Shown here: positions 23,901 to 33,100 of the stretch, piece by piece
Layout of the letters: each line of letters opens with the position of its first letter
Numbering within the stretch: the first letter of the stretch is position 1
Assembly (NCBI GenBank): GCA_947561715.1
Contig: OX387204.1
Span: forward strand, 1,865,001 to 1,929,000
Source: Ascidia mentula
Taxonomy: Eukaryota > Chordata > Ascidiacea > Phlebobranchia > Ascidiidae
Direction of reading: 5' to 3'
Length of the DNA: 64,000 nt
Notes under the pieces: generated by a model
What the model saw: the letters and a program-made list of their open reading frames with translations, nothing else
What the model was told of the DNA's origin: nothing
Databases searched by the model: none
Position numbers and translations under genes: made by a program

Positions 23901-26464
23901 GTGGTATCTCTGAATAGTTCGGTTTCGTGTCAGTCTCTGTCTGGTGGCTCGCGTGGTTTCTGTGCTCAGGGGTGTGAACGGGTCGCTCGGATACCTTTCC
24001 AAAGCTGAAACACATTAAAGAACTCTTTACATTCAAGCTTTGGGGATGAAAAAACCTTTGTACTTTAACACAAGGAGTTTCCACGTCCGGCTTACTGCGT
24101 GTTTATTTTACTGGTCTGGTGTATCGCTTTAACAAAGCGCTTTGAGCCAAGGTAAATATTATGCCATGCACAAGACCAGGTAAAGCATACCGCACGTATT
24201 TCAACCATCACTGCTCTGCGTGGGTTACATTTTTGTTTCTTATTTAAGCCCCTAAAACAATAAAATTACATTGCTTGCATGAATGCAGACGGGGAGTTAC
24301 TACATTTGTCCGCCCATATTCACTAATAACTAAAAATTACAAAATATTTTTGTTCTATTATTAGTGGTAGACCTTTAGAAAACTACAGAACATATAGTTT
24401 CGACCAATAAGAGCTCCTCAGTGCAACTGGTGCCGATGGCCCTGGACTACCTGGTAAACAAGTCAGGCAAGATTTTTTCCACCTTGTGGTACTTTGCAGT
24501 CGACTAGTTTCTTTGACAAATAAAACGCGGAATGCATAAAACCCTTTAAAGATCATTGACGCTTGATTGCGGACACTTGAACGCGTAACCGTAAACTATA
24601 ACACGCTAAAGGGCACGCATGCCCCAGGCTAAGGTTTACAATCTTAGACAAACCTCATAAAGTCTCATATTGCGGTCAGCACTAGGATTTACAGCGGGCT
24701 ATAAAATCACCTTTGGAAGCAGCAAAGTGACTTGTCGATAGTTTAGAACGAGAGCAATTGAAAATCTGAGAAAAGCTGAACGCTTGCTGTTGTACATTTG
24801 TAACCGTCTACATTAAGCAGGTTTGAAAGGATTTTTTAGTTTAGCAATGAAATTTTAGGTTTTTGATGCATTTAGAGACGGGCACAAATATTTTGAGAAA
24901 AATGTTCGAATTTTGCAGCGACTGGTGATTATTTTAGTCGAAAAGAATTACGGCGTGAAAGTCCTGCCAAGTTATCAGAATGATATAAGGTTGACGAAAG
25001 CATGTGTGTATATTTTGGATGCCTAGATATGTTTGTTTCAAGGAACCAAAACAAAGACGTCAAAGATCCAACATAAAGCTCCTCCCACAGACAAGAATAA
25101 TGAATGGTCGCCATCATGTTGTGTAAAATCTAACAAACAAATGGAACTCGACACCAGCGTAAGCTTGTAACCAGACAAAGGGTGTCCTCTGTCGGTCCTG
25201 CGATGGAATGAAAACGGCCATTTGTCTAAAACGACCATACCTATAATCGCCCATATTTTCAAATAGCAAAAGTTGCATTGTGACATATGAATCTGACGTT
25301 CTTCTGGTGAAAAACAACAAGTATACACCTTTTGTCTAAAAAAGATTGTATTTTGTCACCAGAAGAACGTCAGATTCGTATTTCATTATGATACCTGGTG
25401 GTCAAAACCTATTTTCAGTTTTAAAAGTTGCATTGACGTGTGCCAAAACTATAAGACAATTCGAATCCAAATCAAACATATATAGTTTAAAGACACGTCA
25501 TAGCTACGCAGTTATGTGCAAAAAACCTGCCTGCTTCAGTAAATACGTGGAAGCAACATCTTTTACAGGACCAGAAATTCAACACAATGATTTCAGCCGT
25601 CAAATCCCACACCACAAGAATTAAACTTGTGATGAACTTGCGATGACCACGAATTAAAATCAGTGAGCAACGCCAAGCTGTCCCGCGATTATGTAATCTC
25701 TCTTATGTGTGGTGCATCTTGATCACGTTTTGGACACGCAATAACCACACTCCCGAAAAACGTAAATTACCGGTTAAGCGAGTTTACCGCAGTTCGCTTA
25801 AAAAGGTGAGCTTAGGACGCAAGAACACGTATTTAGCGTATTGCTGCGGTGTGTGCTGATAAGAAGTTTCAGGTGTTTGATGCTGTTGTTACTTGAGCTT
25901 AAACCAGAAAACAGTATTTAAAGTTTGCATTTTGACGAGCCAGATATTAAAATTAGAAATATTTAGCAAGGTATTACTACATTCCTAGAATATATTTGTA
26001 TAACGAGCTGGACATGGCAAAAAACTGGATTCTCACATGTGTACATGAAGTCTCTGTGCAGCACTGGCTGGGTTGAGGTCCATAGTAACTGGAACTGGGA
26101 GTTATCTCCCATTAAAATGAGGTTTTCGAGAATCTGGCATCTCTGCAAAAACGAAAAGCCGCCAAATTAAAACACAATCATTAAGTGATAAAGTGCACAA
26201 ATTTATGGCAAATTGTTTGCTTGCCTCATCATGGGACCAATTTTCAAACCAAATCGCCAATTCATCCAGTTGTTTTTCAAATTCGATATCAACATAGTTT
26301 TGTTTCTCCAGATTTTCATCTGTAGAGTCCAATATTTTGTGATCTGCACTGCTTCTGTGTTTGCATCTTTCGTTTCTATTTGATGCTTTGTGAGAAAAAC
26401 CAACTACGGGAAACTCAACGGGTTGAATTTCGGGAGAAACACGTGCTTCGTATTCTGAAATCAT
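11902..26464 (-). CDS. F-box / seven-WD40-repeat protein, 13 exons, 685 aa
   Basis: Exons (minus): 26464-26199, 26140-26037, 24004-23835, 23425-23277, 23119-23004, 22580-22375, 21726-21527, 21277-21163, 20962-20774, 14673-14551, 12451-12267, 12205-12104, 12034-11902; total 2058 nt, all phases agree. Residues 302-355 form an F-box (DLLSLLPPNVAYKILSYL, CAKVCCYW). From about 400 to the end come seven WD40 repeats, each closing on a W-D/W-x signature (VRVWNL, VKIWRM, VKLWDM, IRMWRV, ITIWEH, IKYWNI, IRVWDF), enough for a seven-blade propeller. Such proteins are substrate receptors of SCF (Skp1-Cullin1) ubiquitin ligases: the F-box binds Skp1, the propeller binds the substrate. A helical WF/WY-x-x-W module precedes the F-box, as in FBXO16, FBXW7 and FBXW2, and a second copy lies at residues 68-120. 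Which vertebrate FBXW is the ortholog is not clear. Weak points: donors at exon 5 (GTTGGT) and exon 6 (GTTGCA), and the exon 11 acceptor. Intron 9 (14674-20773) contains a transporter gene on the other strand. Confidence 0.85.
16995..20265 (+). CDS. SLC16-type (monocarboxylate transporter family) protein, 5 exons, 526 aa
   Basis: Exons: 16995-17196, 17817-17957, 18254-19051, 19559-19849, 20117-20265; every junction splits a codon after the first base and the total is 1581 nt. The start carries the SLC16 signature PPDGGWGW (residues 8-15) at the head of TM1. Further family features are the TM4-5 stretch GIGFGFTYCNATSQLGMYF followed by DKKRALVFGIATIGAPLGG, a long polar, lysine-rich loop between TM6 and TM7 in exon 3, and in the second half the YFGGKIPKEK and GPPLTGYLADVTGNY segments. 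SLC16 proteins are 12-TM major-facilitator transporters; members carry lactate/pyruvate, thyroid hormone, aromatic amino acids or remain orphans. The substrate cannot be read from the sequence. The whole gene lies within intron 9 of the F-box/WD40 gene, on the opposite strand. A good acceptor (ending 16947) precedes the start codon, so there is probably a 5'-UTR exon or a trans-spliced leader. Confidence 0.9.
17221..17277 (-). ncRNA. Hammerhead ribozyme copy, core intact
   Basis: Read on the minus strand: stem I AGCTGCA, core CTGATGA (17268-17262), stem II GACC-TCCA-GGTT (one G.U closing pair), GAAA (17249-17246), stem III CAG...CTG, then the triplet GTA instead of GTC. The stem I 3' strand is CGCGGCC: the pair next to the cut is a mismatch, but five of the next pairs hold, one as G.U. 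GUA is allowed by the NUH rule, so weak activity is possible. The flank upstream of the ribozyme (GCTAGC..AGTGC..CAACAG) matches the 9.0-kb copy. It lies antisense in intron 1 of the transporter gene. Confidence 0.7.
17392..17440 (+). ncRNA. Decayed hammerhead ribozyme copy
   Basis: Stem II region GACC-TTACA-AGTC, GAAA (17414-17417), stem III ending CACCCTG and cleavage site GTC followed by TGCAG are recognisable. The core reads ATGACGA instead of CTGATGA (first invariant C lost), stem II has one mismatch and the 5' side of stem I does not pair. It should be inactive. It faces the copy at 17221-17277 in opposite orientation, in the same intron. Confidence 0.6.
19112..19389. repeat. hAT-like nonautonomous element (MITE), about 280 bp
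   Basis: The left end TTGGTATTCAACCTTTTTG (from 19114) and the right end CCTGGTCGAGAACCACTG (19371-19388) are imperfect inverted repeats of the CAGTGGTTCTCGACC type seen in hAT-derived MITEs. The left part resembles 6672-6746. It sits in intron 3 of the transporter gene, between exons ending 19051 and starting 19559. No target duplication could be fixed by eye. Confidence 0.55.
25289..25377. repeat. Perfect 22-bp inverted repeat with 45-nt spacer
   Basis: 25289-25310 (GAATCTGACGTTCTTCTGGT plus GA) is exactly the reverse complement of 25356-25377. It lies in intron 2 of the F-box/WD40 gene (26036-24005). Probable ends of a tiny foldback element or an inverted duplication. Confidence 0.85.
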
Positions 26465-27472
26465 CTTTTCTTCATTTTATCGAGCTATCCCTAAGTCAGT
26501 AAGTAATACTTCCGATAAGAGACGATTAATACTATTTTAAAAGCCTTAAGAACTTCCTGCTTGAATGAGTTCAGTCGTTTTACTTAAAAAACACTAATTT
26601 GATGCTTACCAATCAATCTTATTATTTACAAACACGTGCGCAATAACGCTGCAAACGTATATAGCGTATTGTATGCCGCCAACACGAGTCACAAGACGAA
26701 ATATGCCAGGGAAACTATTTCGTAATCACCACTCATCAAGACGAGTAACTTTCTTTATTAAACTCTCCAAAACCTCTTGACTTCACTTCACAACAAAACT
26801 ATCCTCAACTGCTGTTCGGACACCACTTGAAAAGAAGAAAAACCGCGCTCTGTTTCGCATCGGTGACTTTAATGTCACTGGACCGAGACAACAAAAACAG
26901 TATTTTTGGAAATTATTAAATGTCCAAAAATGAAATTAATTTATTAAATTGGATTGATTTTATTTTAAAACCTGTAACCTTAGTGCCGTTTAATTATATG
27001 CTTGGAATTTTTCGCCGCACTAGTTTCGTTCGAAACAATAGGGGCGATATAGGCCTACTGCACAACCTGTCAAAATACCGGATATACACGCGGCATTGTT
27101 TACTGACGTCAGCATCATTGAAACAAGATTGAGTTAAATGTGTTGCTGTCAATGAGACAACCATTTCTACGGCCGTAACAGTCGCTTGCAAGAGGTAAAG
27201 TCTAGTAATAGTTTGTGTTTATGGTGCGAAAACATGATGAATTGATTGTCATGCCAACTATTTTCCTGCGAAAGCCTTTTTTCAATCAGGTTTCGTATTT
27301 CTATTGGCCTATTAGGTTACTGATAGCGTTGATGGCGTATGGTCAGTGGGATGAGGCTAAAATACAAATTAACTTGCGTGTGTATATCGGAAATACACAC
27401 ATGTGTTGTGTATTGCAATACTTTAACTCAAGCAACATTATTAATTGTCATTTTTTTTGTTCTCAGTAAATT
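26465..27472. promoter_or_regulatory. Head-to-head intergenic region, probable shared promoter
   Basis: About 1 kb separates the start of the F-box/WD40 gene (leftward) from that of SLC35C1 (rightward). No exon was found in it except a polypyrimidine tract and AG at 27465-27466 just before the SLC35C1 start. No specific factor sites are claimed. Confidence 0.4.
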
Positions 27473-30001
27473 ATGAAAGATAACAAAGAAGAAGAATCCA
27501 ACGACGCCATGAAGAAGGAATCCTTATTTGTCAAGTATATGAGAGTTGTAGGAGTGGTTGCCTTGTATTGGTCTGTCAGTATTAGCATGGTATTCCTCAA
27601 CAAATACCTTCTAAAGGTTGGTAAAGTTTTTTTTTTCATATAACTTATAACTGGGCCTATAGATAAAACATCACCAATGCATGATTAGTATTTTTCACCC
27701 TGGCCTGTATCTAATTATAGTGTTTGGTCAAATACAGATGTAGGCAAAAACTACCTAACCCTTGTAATACTTTCGAAACGTAAGTGCCAGAAGAGCAATT
27801 CCTATTATTGCCCAAGTATATATTTATCACAGAGTGAGGATTTAAAGTTGAACGCCCCACTGTTTGTTACATGGTTCCAGTGTGTCGTGACTGTCACCCT
27901 CTGCTGTATATGCAGTAACATTGCCTCAAGGTTAGATGCAATTAATTTTTTATTTCATAATTATCAGTGAACTGCTTACAGTTGTACACAGTGTTTCGAC
28001 CTATCAGGTCTCATCACAACTGTCTGCAGCTCACTAAATTGGCTCATTGCCTGTTCATGATTGTTTTTTTCCAGTTTTCTCCTGTATAATATATTATATA
28101 GTATTTTTTTAAATATATTAATAACTTAGTGTTAGTTTTTGTATTCTTGGTATCATTTCTTGGTTGAAACAGCTAAAAATTAATTAAATAATTGCTTAAT
28201 CTTTCAGTTGTCCTGGATCGTTAACATTCCCCGCATTAACGTTTGATTACAAACTGTCACGAGAAGCTCTTCCACTTAGTGTTGTCTTTGTGAGCATGAT
28301 CACACTGAACAACTTGTGTCTGCTTGAAGTTGGTATTGCTTTTTATACAGTGGCAAGGTCTTTGGTCACTATTTTCAGCCTTATTTTCACATACATCATC
28401 TTAGGTGAGTGCTGTCTGACTTTATTTGCGCACATTTTTTTAATACAGATATATGTCTGCATACTATATTTATAATATGACTGTGCAAATAAGTCAGGAT
28501 ATTATCTGTATATTTCAAGTGGACAAGTTTAAGTATATGTCTGTATCCTGTATTATATGTATCCTGTTTATTGTCTGTATATTTTTCGGTCACATCCGTA
28601 TGTCTGTTTGTATTTTGTTGCTATTGTGTGTAGGATTACAATATGTATTTATTTTATGTTTTATATGGGTAGGTTCAAAGTGGTCCGTATTGAAATGTGC
28701 AATATTAATTTTGTTTCATTTACAGGTAAAAAGACAACATTTCCTGCACTTGTCTGTTGCTTTGTAATTATTGGTGGATTTTTTCTTGGTGTCAACCAAG
28801 AGGGGGAGTCCTTAGGTATGAAAGTTTTAAATTATTGTCTCATAACCTGGTTTAACTATTTTACCATTTTGTAACTTCAGAGGGTGTGTCTGTAAAGGGG
28901 GTTTTGTATGGTGTTGCTGCGAGTGCCATGGTTGCCTTGAATGCCATTTACATTAAAAAAGTGCTGCCATCCATGGATGGTGACATATGGAAACTTACCT
29001 ATTACAACAATGTCAATGCCTGCACAATGTTCCTGCCATTGATATTCCTTTTTGAGGTGGGTCATTAAAACTGATTGTGTAAATTTTTAGCTAGTGCTGT
29101 TAACTGTTTTTTTTTTATCAGCAAAACAGGCATTTTGCCATACTACTTGTTAAAAATTGTAATAAACATTTGTTAGTTTTTTGTGAAAATTACTGCCAAA
29201 TGCAGTTGTGTTAAATGACATTTTTGCAGCATTTGTTGCACCATTTCTGTAGTATTCAATTTGGGTCTGGGTTTATGCCAAAAATGGCTAATTACTATAA
29301 TTATGTTTTGTGCAGCTCAAAGAAATATGGAGTTTTGAGCGATTGTTTGATACTGTGTTTTGGATGTACATGTTTGCATCCGGATTCTTTGGCTTTATTA
29401 TGGGTTTTGTGGTTGGTTTGGAAATTAAAGTTACAACTCCTGTTACGCATACAGTCAGTGGAGTGGCAAAGGCTTGTCTGCAGACGGTCATTGCTGTAGT
29501 TTATTATCATCAGGTAAATTATTGTTTGTACATATATTATTTCTCAATGCTTGGTATTTGCCCCATGACAGTGTTTTTATCTGGAATCATTGTAATATTA
29601 GCTGAAAAGTTGATTTACTATTTCATAATCAATTCAACGTTTAATTATGGTTTGACTATTTAAGTTAACCTCAAAAAGCCCAAGGTCAAACACTCTATAT
29701 TGTGAGTGACCTTTCAGGCGCTCTGAAACTACAACAGCTGAAACGTCGAAAATCAATAGCTATTGTCAGAAAGTCTTCTTGAGCTAAATTTGCAATATGT
29801 CTGGCAGTGTCAGCAACAAACTGTTTGACTTTTTAGATTAAAACTGTTTTGTGGTGGCTTTCCAACATGCTTGTGCTGGCTGGAACTGGCTCCTACTCTG
29901 TTGTGAAAAGCATTGAGATGAGGAAGGAGCACAACAAGCTCGCAAACAAATCTATTGATGAAAGACCCAGCGACAGAAAAGAATCTCGTCCGCTGGTTTA
30001 A
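27473..30001 (+). CDS. SLC35C1: GDP-fucose transporter 1 (SLC35C1), 8 exons, 355 aa
   Basis: Exons: 27473-27616, 27833-27930, 28208-28404, 28726-28815, 28881-29056, 29316-29513, 29837-30001; a further split of 28208-28404 is not needed, so seven coding exons are seen. Total 1068 nt, phases agree. The protein has the ten hydrophobic segments of the nucleotide-sugar/triose-phosphate transporter fold and segments that I recognise from SLC35C1: [19 protein letters not shown] near the N terminus, [59 protein letters not shown] and a C-terminal [18 protein letters not shown]. It imports GDP-fucose into the Golgi lumen in exchange for GMP and so supplies all fucosyltransferases there. Length is close to the vertebrate protein (about 364 aa). 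The C terminus is short and polar. The gene body is strikingly poor in CpG. The header count of eight includes a suspected 5'-UTR exon before the acceptor at 27466. Confidence 0.92.
27970..28030 (-). ncRNA. Decayed hammerhead ribozyme copy
   Basis: On the minus strand: GAGCTGCAG, then GTGATGA (core with first C changed to G), stem II GACC-TGATA-GGTC perfectly paired, GAAA, a partly matching stem III and CTGTAAGC at the expected cleavage point. Loss of the invariant C should abolish cleavage. It lies antisense in intron 2 of SLC35C1 and belongs to the same family as the 9.0-kb copy. Confidence 0.6.
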
Positions 30002-30524
30002 GTTTTTTCACACTTGACTATTTTCTGCTAAGTCGTAGTCCCCCAGGCGACGATGCAATTATGCTATCTGCAAGTCATAAGTAGAGCTTGGTTAAATTAG
30101 AAGCAGTGTCTTTTTGCACTTTTGCGTGATGTGATGCAGACGGTTTTTATCCATTTTTAATTTTTAGGGGATTTGGTGATTCAAATGAAAATTAGTGAAA
30201 TCTTCAAAGCTAAAATCCTTGGTTTCTTCAACTTTAGATGGAAATAGATCATATTACATACATATCTTGTCACACATGTATTAGTTTGTATTGTAAGTTT
30301 GTATTAACTTCTTGCCTTTGATATGGTAGTTCTTGGCCTTTGATATCATTACTGTTGTAGATACTATTTTTCTGTTATTTGATTGACTTTTCATACTCAC
30401 ATGTTCAAACATCTTACATGAAACTGGTTTGGACGAGATTATTGTCAAAAAAGAAGTTTTTTTTGTTTTTAGTATTACTCTGATATAATTTTTACATCAT
30501 TAATTGCTTTGCGAAACATAGGAA

Positions 30525-30726
30525 AATAAACGCTAATGCTTATGTGTCTGCACCAATGAAAATCTACAGATTTGTGGCTTGGCTTAGTGATATTCTTGTA
30601 TTAACAACTGGTGCTCCTGTTATTTTGAAAAATCCAGAATTGTTTGTCCAAAACAACTTATAATATTGCTTTTTGAATATCGGCGTTTCATTTTCTACCA
30701 CAGTAGTATGCTATGCAGTTAATAAA
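30525..30726 (+). terminator. Poly(A) signals of SLC35C1
   Basis: AATAAA at 30525-30530 and again at 30721-30726, 0.5 and 0.7 kb after the stop codon. The second lies only about 50 bp from the AATAAA of the convergent AKIP1 gene. Confidence 0.5.
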
Positions 30727-30772
30727 GAAAAATAGTAGAGAGTTTTGTATGAATATGGGAAGTGACACAAAG

Positions 30773-30778
30773 TTTATT
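30773..30778 (-). terminator. Poly(A) signal AATAAA of AKIP1
   Basis: AATAAA on the minus strand, about 180 bp after the AKIP1 stop codon at 30960. Confidence 0.55.
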
Positions 30779-30959
30779 AAAATACTACCAACGCACGAAT
30801 ACATAGTTTTTGCACTTTCACAACAGTTTAAAAACAGCAAATGTAAAACTAACGAAAAAATGTAAAAAAAATTGTTGCTCTTTCTAAGCAACCTTCAGCA
30901 TCTCTGTCTTTAAACAAAGTCATTTTTTTTCGACACTTACTGGACCTTTTCTCATACAA

Positions 30960-32038
30960 TCAAATTTGAAAGTCTAATGAGGCAGTTTCACCATGACCGA
31001 CTCTAACAATATGGGTTTGTTGTTGTGGATCGGTGCCATGGGATGCAGCTGTGATACTGTATGTACCTGGTGCAACTATGATGTTCATTCCTTGCTTTTG
31101 CTCTAACTGAAAATAGAAATCATTTCAATGCATCACATTTACTTGCTGTTTGTTAGTATATGTTTGAAATAACATCAGACTGTTTGAAAATTAATAATCA
31201 TTATTGCATCACAATTTTGCTTTGTAATGAATTTACTGAAAATATGACTAATGTTTTAACAATAGATTTGGATCTAAAAATATGGTACAAACAAAATTAT
31301 TCTGTTAGTGTGATTACATTGCCAAATTGTTAGATCAGTTTAATTACCGGATTTCTTCTTTGTACTTCTGTGTATTTAGGTTTTAGATACTTCTGGCAAA
31401 ACCGCTGGTCGTGCTTATTCTGTTCATTTGGCTGAGTACTTCTGTAGTATCGCTACAAAAATATCAATAATTTGAGCAATAGTTTTGCACGAGCATTTAC
31501 TAGATTTAAACCTTCAAAAAAACCTGCAAGATTTTTCTGAATATACATACAACATTGTGTGACAAATGAAAAACAGCCTTTTTTTCTTTCGGTTAATTCA
31601 TCACAGCTATTGTAATTTTACACTAGCAGCGTTTTCTATGTCACTCACCAAACATTGCCTTGTGCATGTAGACAAGGAAGACATTACACTCATAAATGCG
31701 TCATCCAGTGACGTGTACACGTTAGGGTCCTATAAAAAAACAAATGCACAAATAAGAGAATGAAACAAAACATTAATCTGCTGAATCTGGGAATAAGATA
31801 GGGCAACAAAAATGGCTTTCCAAATTGCATGTTATTGACAAAAATGGTTGGCGATGTCACAAAAAAATAGCCTATTGCTTACGTGAAAAGTTGCAGCAGG
31901 CTTGGGTTTCGACTCTGGATACCTTAGCTTTCTGGCCTTTGTTCTGATTAAAACATTCCGTGCTTGGTCGCTGGAACGTTGCAAAGTATTGGATGTCCAG
32001 CGCGACTGACCAAGGCCATAGTTCGTCGACGTTTCCAT
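30960..32038 (-). CDS. AKIP1: A-kinase-interacting protein 1 (AKIP1)-like, 4 exons, 162 aa
   Basis: Exons (minus): 32038-31883, 31729-31649, 31452-31348, 31106-30960; all are in phase 0 and all flanks are good GT/AG (GTAAGC, GTGAGT, GTAATT donors). The last exon has the AKIP1 C-terminal core: a VAPGTYSITAAS strand followed by THIVRVGHGETASLDF, which I match from memory to the human ending (VYPGTYSVTVGS ... THVVAVDSGQS). The third exon has RYYRSTQPNEQ, similar to the tyrosine-rich middle of the human protein. The N-terminal part (METSTNYGLGQSRW..) is basic and rich in Arg/Lys as expected for nuclear targeting. AKIP1 binds the PKA catalytic subunit and the NF-kB subunit p65 and affects their nuclear retention. 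The vertebrate protein is about 210 aa, so this is a shorter form. It shares its 3' flank with SLC35C1 (tail to tail). Confidence 0.75.
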
Positions 32039-32575
32039 CCTGTTTAACTTGTACCTGCTTTGCGTTTCAATACGTTAACTACCGGCTTGTTGCTGATCAG
32101 CTGTTTTTTAAAAGAAAACAAGCGAAATGATGCTCCATAGAAATTACACTGTCAACATATTTTCATTGCAGGCGGGCAAAGGAATAAGCTTGTAATAAGA
32201 TTTTATTACACAATAAATGAAATGGAAGAACAACAAGTAAAAAATTTATGTACAGATCACACAGTTTGTACACTTGAAATATAGATGAAATTTGGTTGCT
32301 CACATGCAACATACCTACTAAATAAAATTGGTTCGCATCACATAAAAGTGAAAGACGGCGGCGTTTACATTGAACTTGTGTTAAACTGTCATATTGAATT
32401 TTAAAGAACTGTTCATTTAGCACAAAAGTTACGTAGAATTTATTGTACATAACCTTGAAGAAAAGTCTCAACGGGTGGCAGACGAAACGTCGGTTAATAT
32501 AAAATCTACACAACTTTTGTGCCAAAGGGACAGTTCTTTCAAATTTACAATCAACAGTTGCACTACGTTAAACTG

Positions 32576-33100
32576 TCAAGTAGGTGAAAATCCCTCCTTG
32601 ATTTTCACTACCTCGCTGTAGTGTGGAGGCAACTCGTTGTACATACGTCCCGACGAAACACTGGCTATTTCAGAATAATCCGGCGGACTTTCGAAATCGC
32701 TTTCTCCGCCGGAAGAGTGACCTGGCAGCCGATACAGTCTAAATAAGGAACTGGCGTTGTCGCTTCGCGATGAGGGAGAACTCGTAGGTGGGTATTCCAA
32801 AGTTCGGTACTGGTATATGCAAAGCGACACGGCAATAGCAACCATCACAAATCCGGCTAAAGTGACTCCAACACCAACTCCAACATGTGATCTGAATCCA
32901 GTCGTTGCCAGAAAAACTCCACCGCCTAACAGTTGAGCTCCCAGTATGAAAAGGACCTTTGTGCAGTTGCTCGTTCTTCTTCTGGCCCTCAGATAACCTA
33001 CACAGCAACAAATTTTCAAAAGATCAACTTCAAAGAGATTCCACGATACAATGCCATAATGTTTGGCTTGCTTATCTCGTGTTTTTATTTGAGACTTCAT
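32576..33100 (-). CDS. Small membrane protein with two PPxY motifs; last exon(s)
   Basis: The main exon is 32997-32576, ending at a TGA, with a good acceptor (TGTGTAG) before GGTTATCTG; the frame is also open to an ATG at 33100, so the true 5' end is unsettled. The product has two hydrophobic segments (KVLFILGAQLLGGGVFLAT and GVTLAGFVMVAIAVSLCIY) joined by a short loop, then a cytoplasmic tail with serine-rich stretches, PPDYSEI and PPHYSEV. PPxY motifs are ligands of WW domains, for instance of NEDD4-type ubiquitin ligases, which often control sorting of such two-pass proteins. Family not recognised; architecture resembles TMEM51-like and WBP1/VOPP1-like adaptors. A second gene with the same layout lies 2.5 kb upstream on the same strand. 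Confidence 0.6.
   Translation of the reverse strand: MKSQIKTRDKQAKHYGIVSWNLFEVDLLKICCCVGYLRARRRTSNCTKVLFILGAQLLGGGVFLATTGFRSHVGVGVGVTLAGFVMVAIAVSLCIYQYRTLEYPPTSSPSSRSDNASSLFRLYRLPGHSSGGESDFESPPDYSEIASVSSGRMYNELPPHYSEVVKIKEGFSPT

Noticed and set aside
28430..28640. Repeated TGTCTGTAT words in SLC35C1 intron 3
   Set aside because: Irregular spacing and simple composition; no clear tandem unit.
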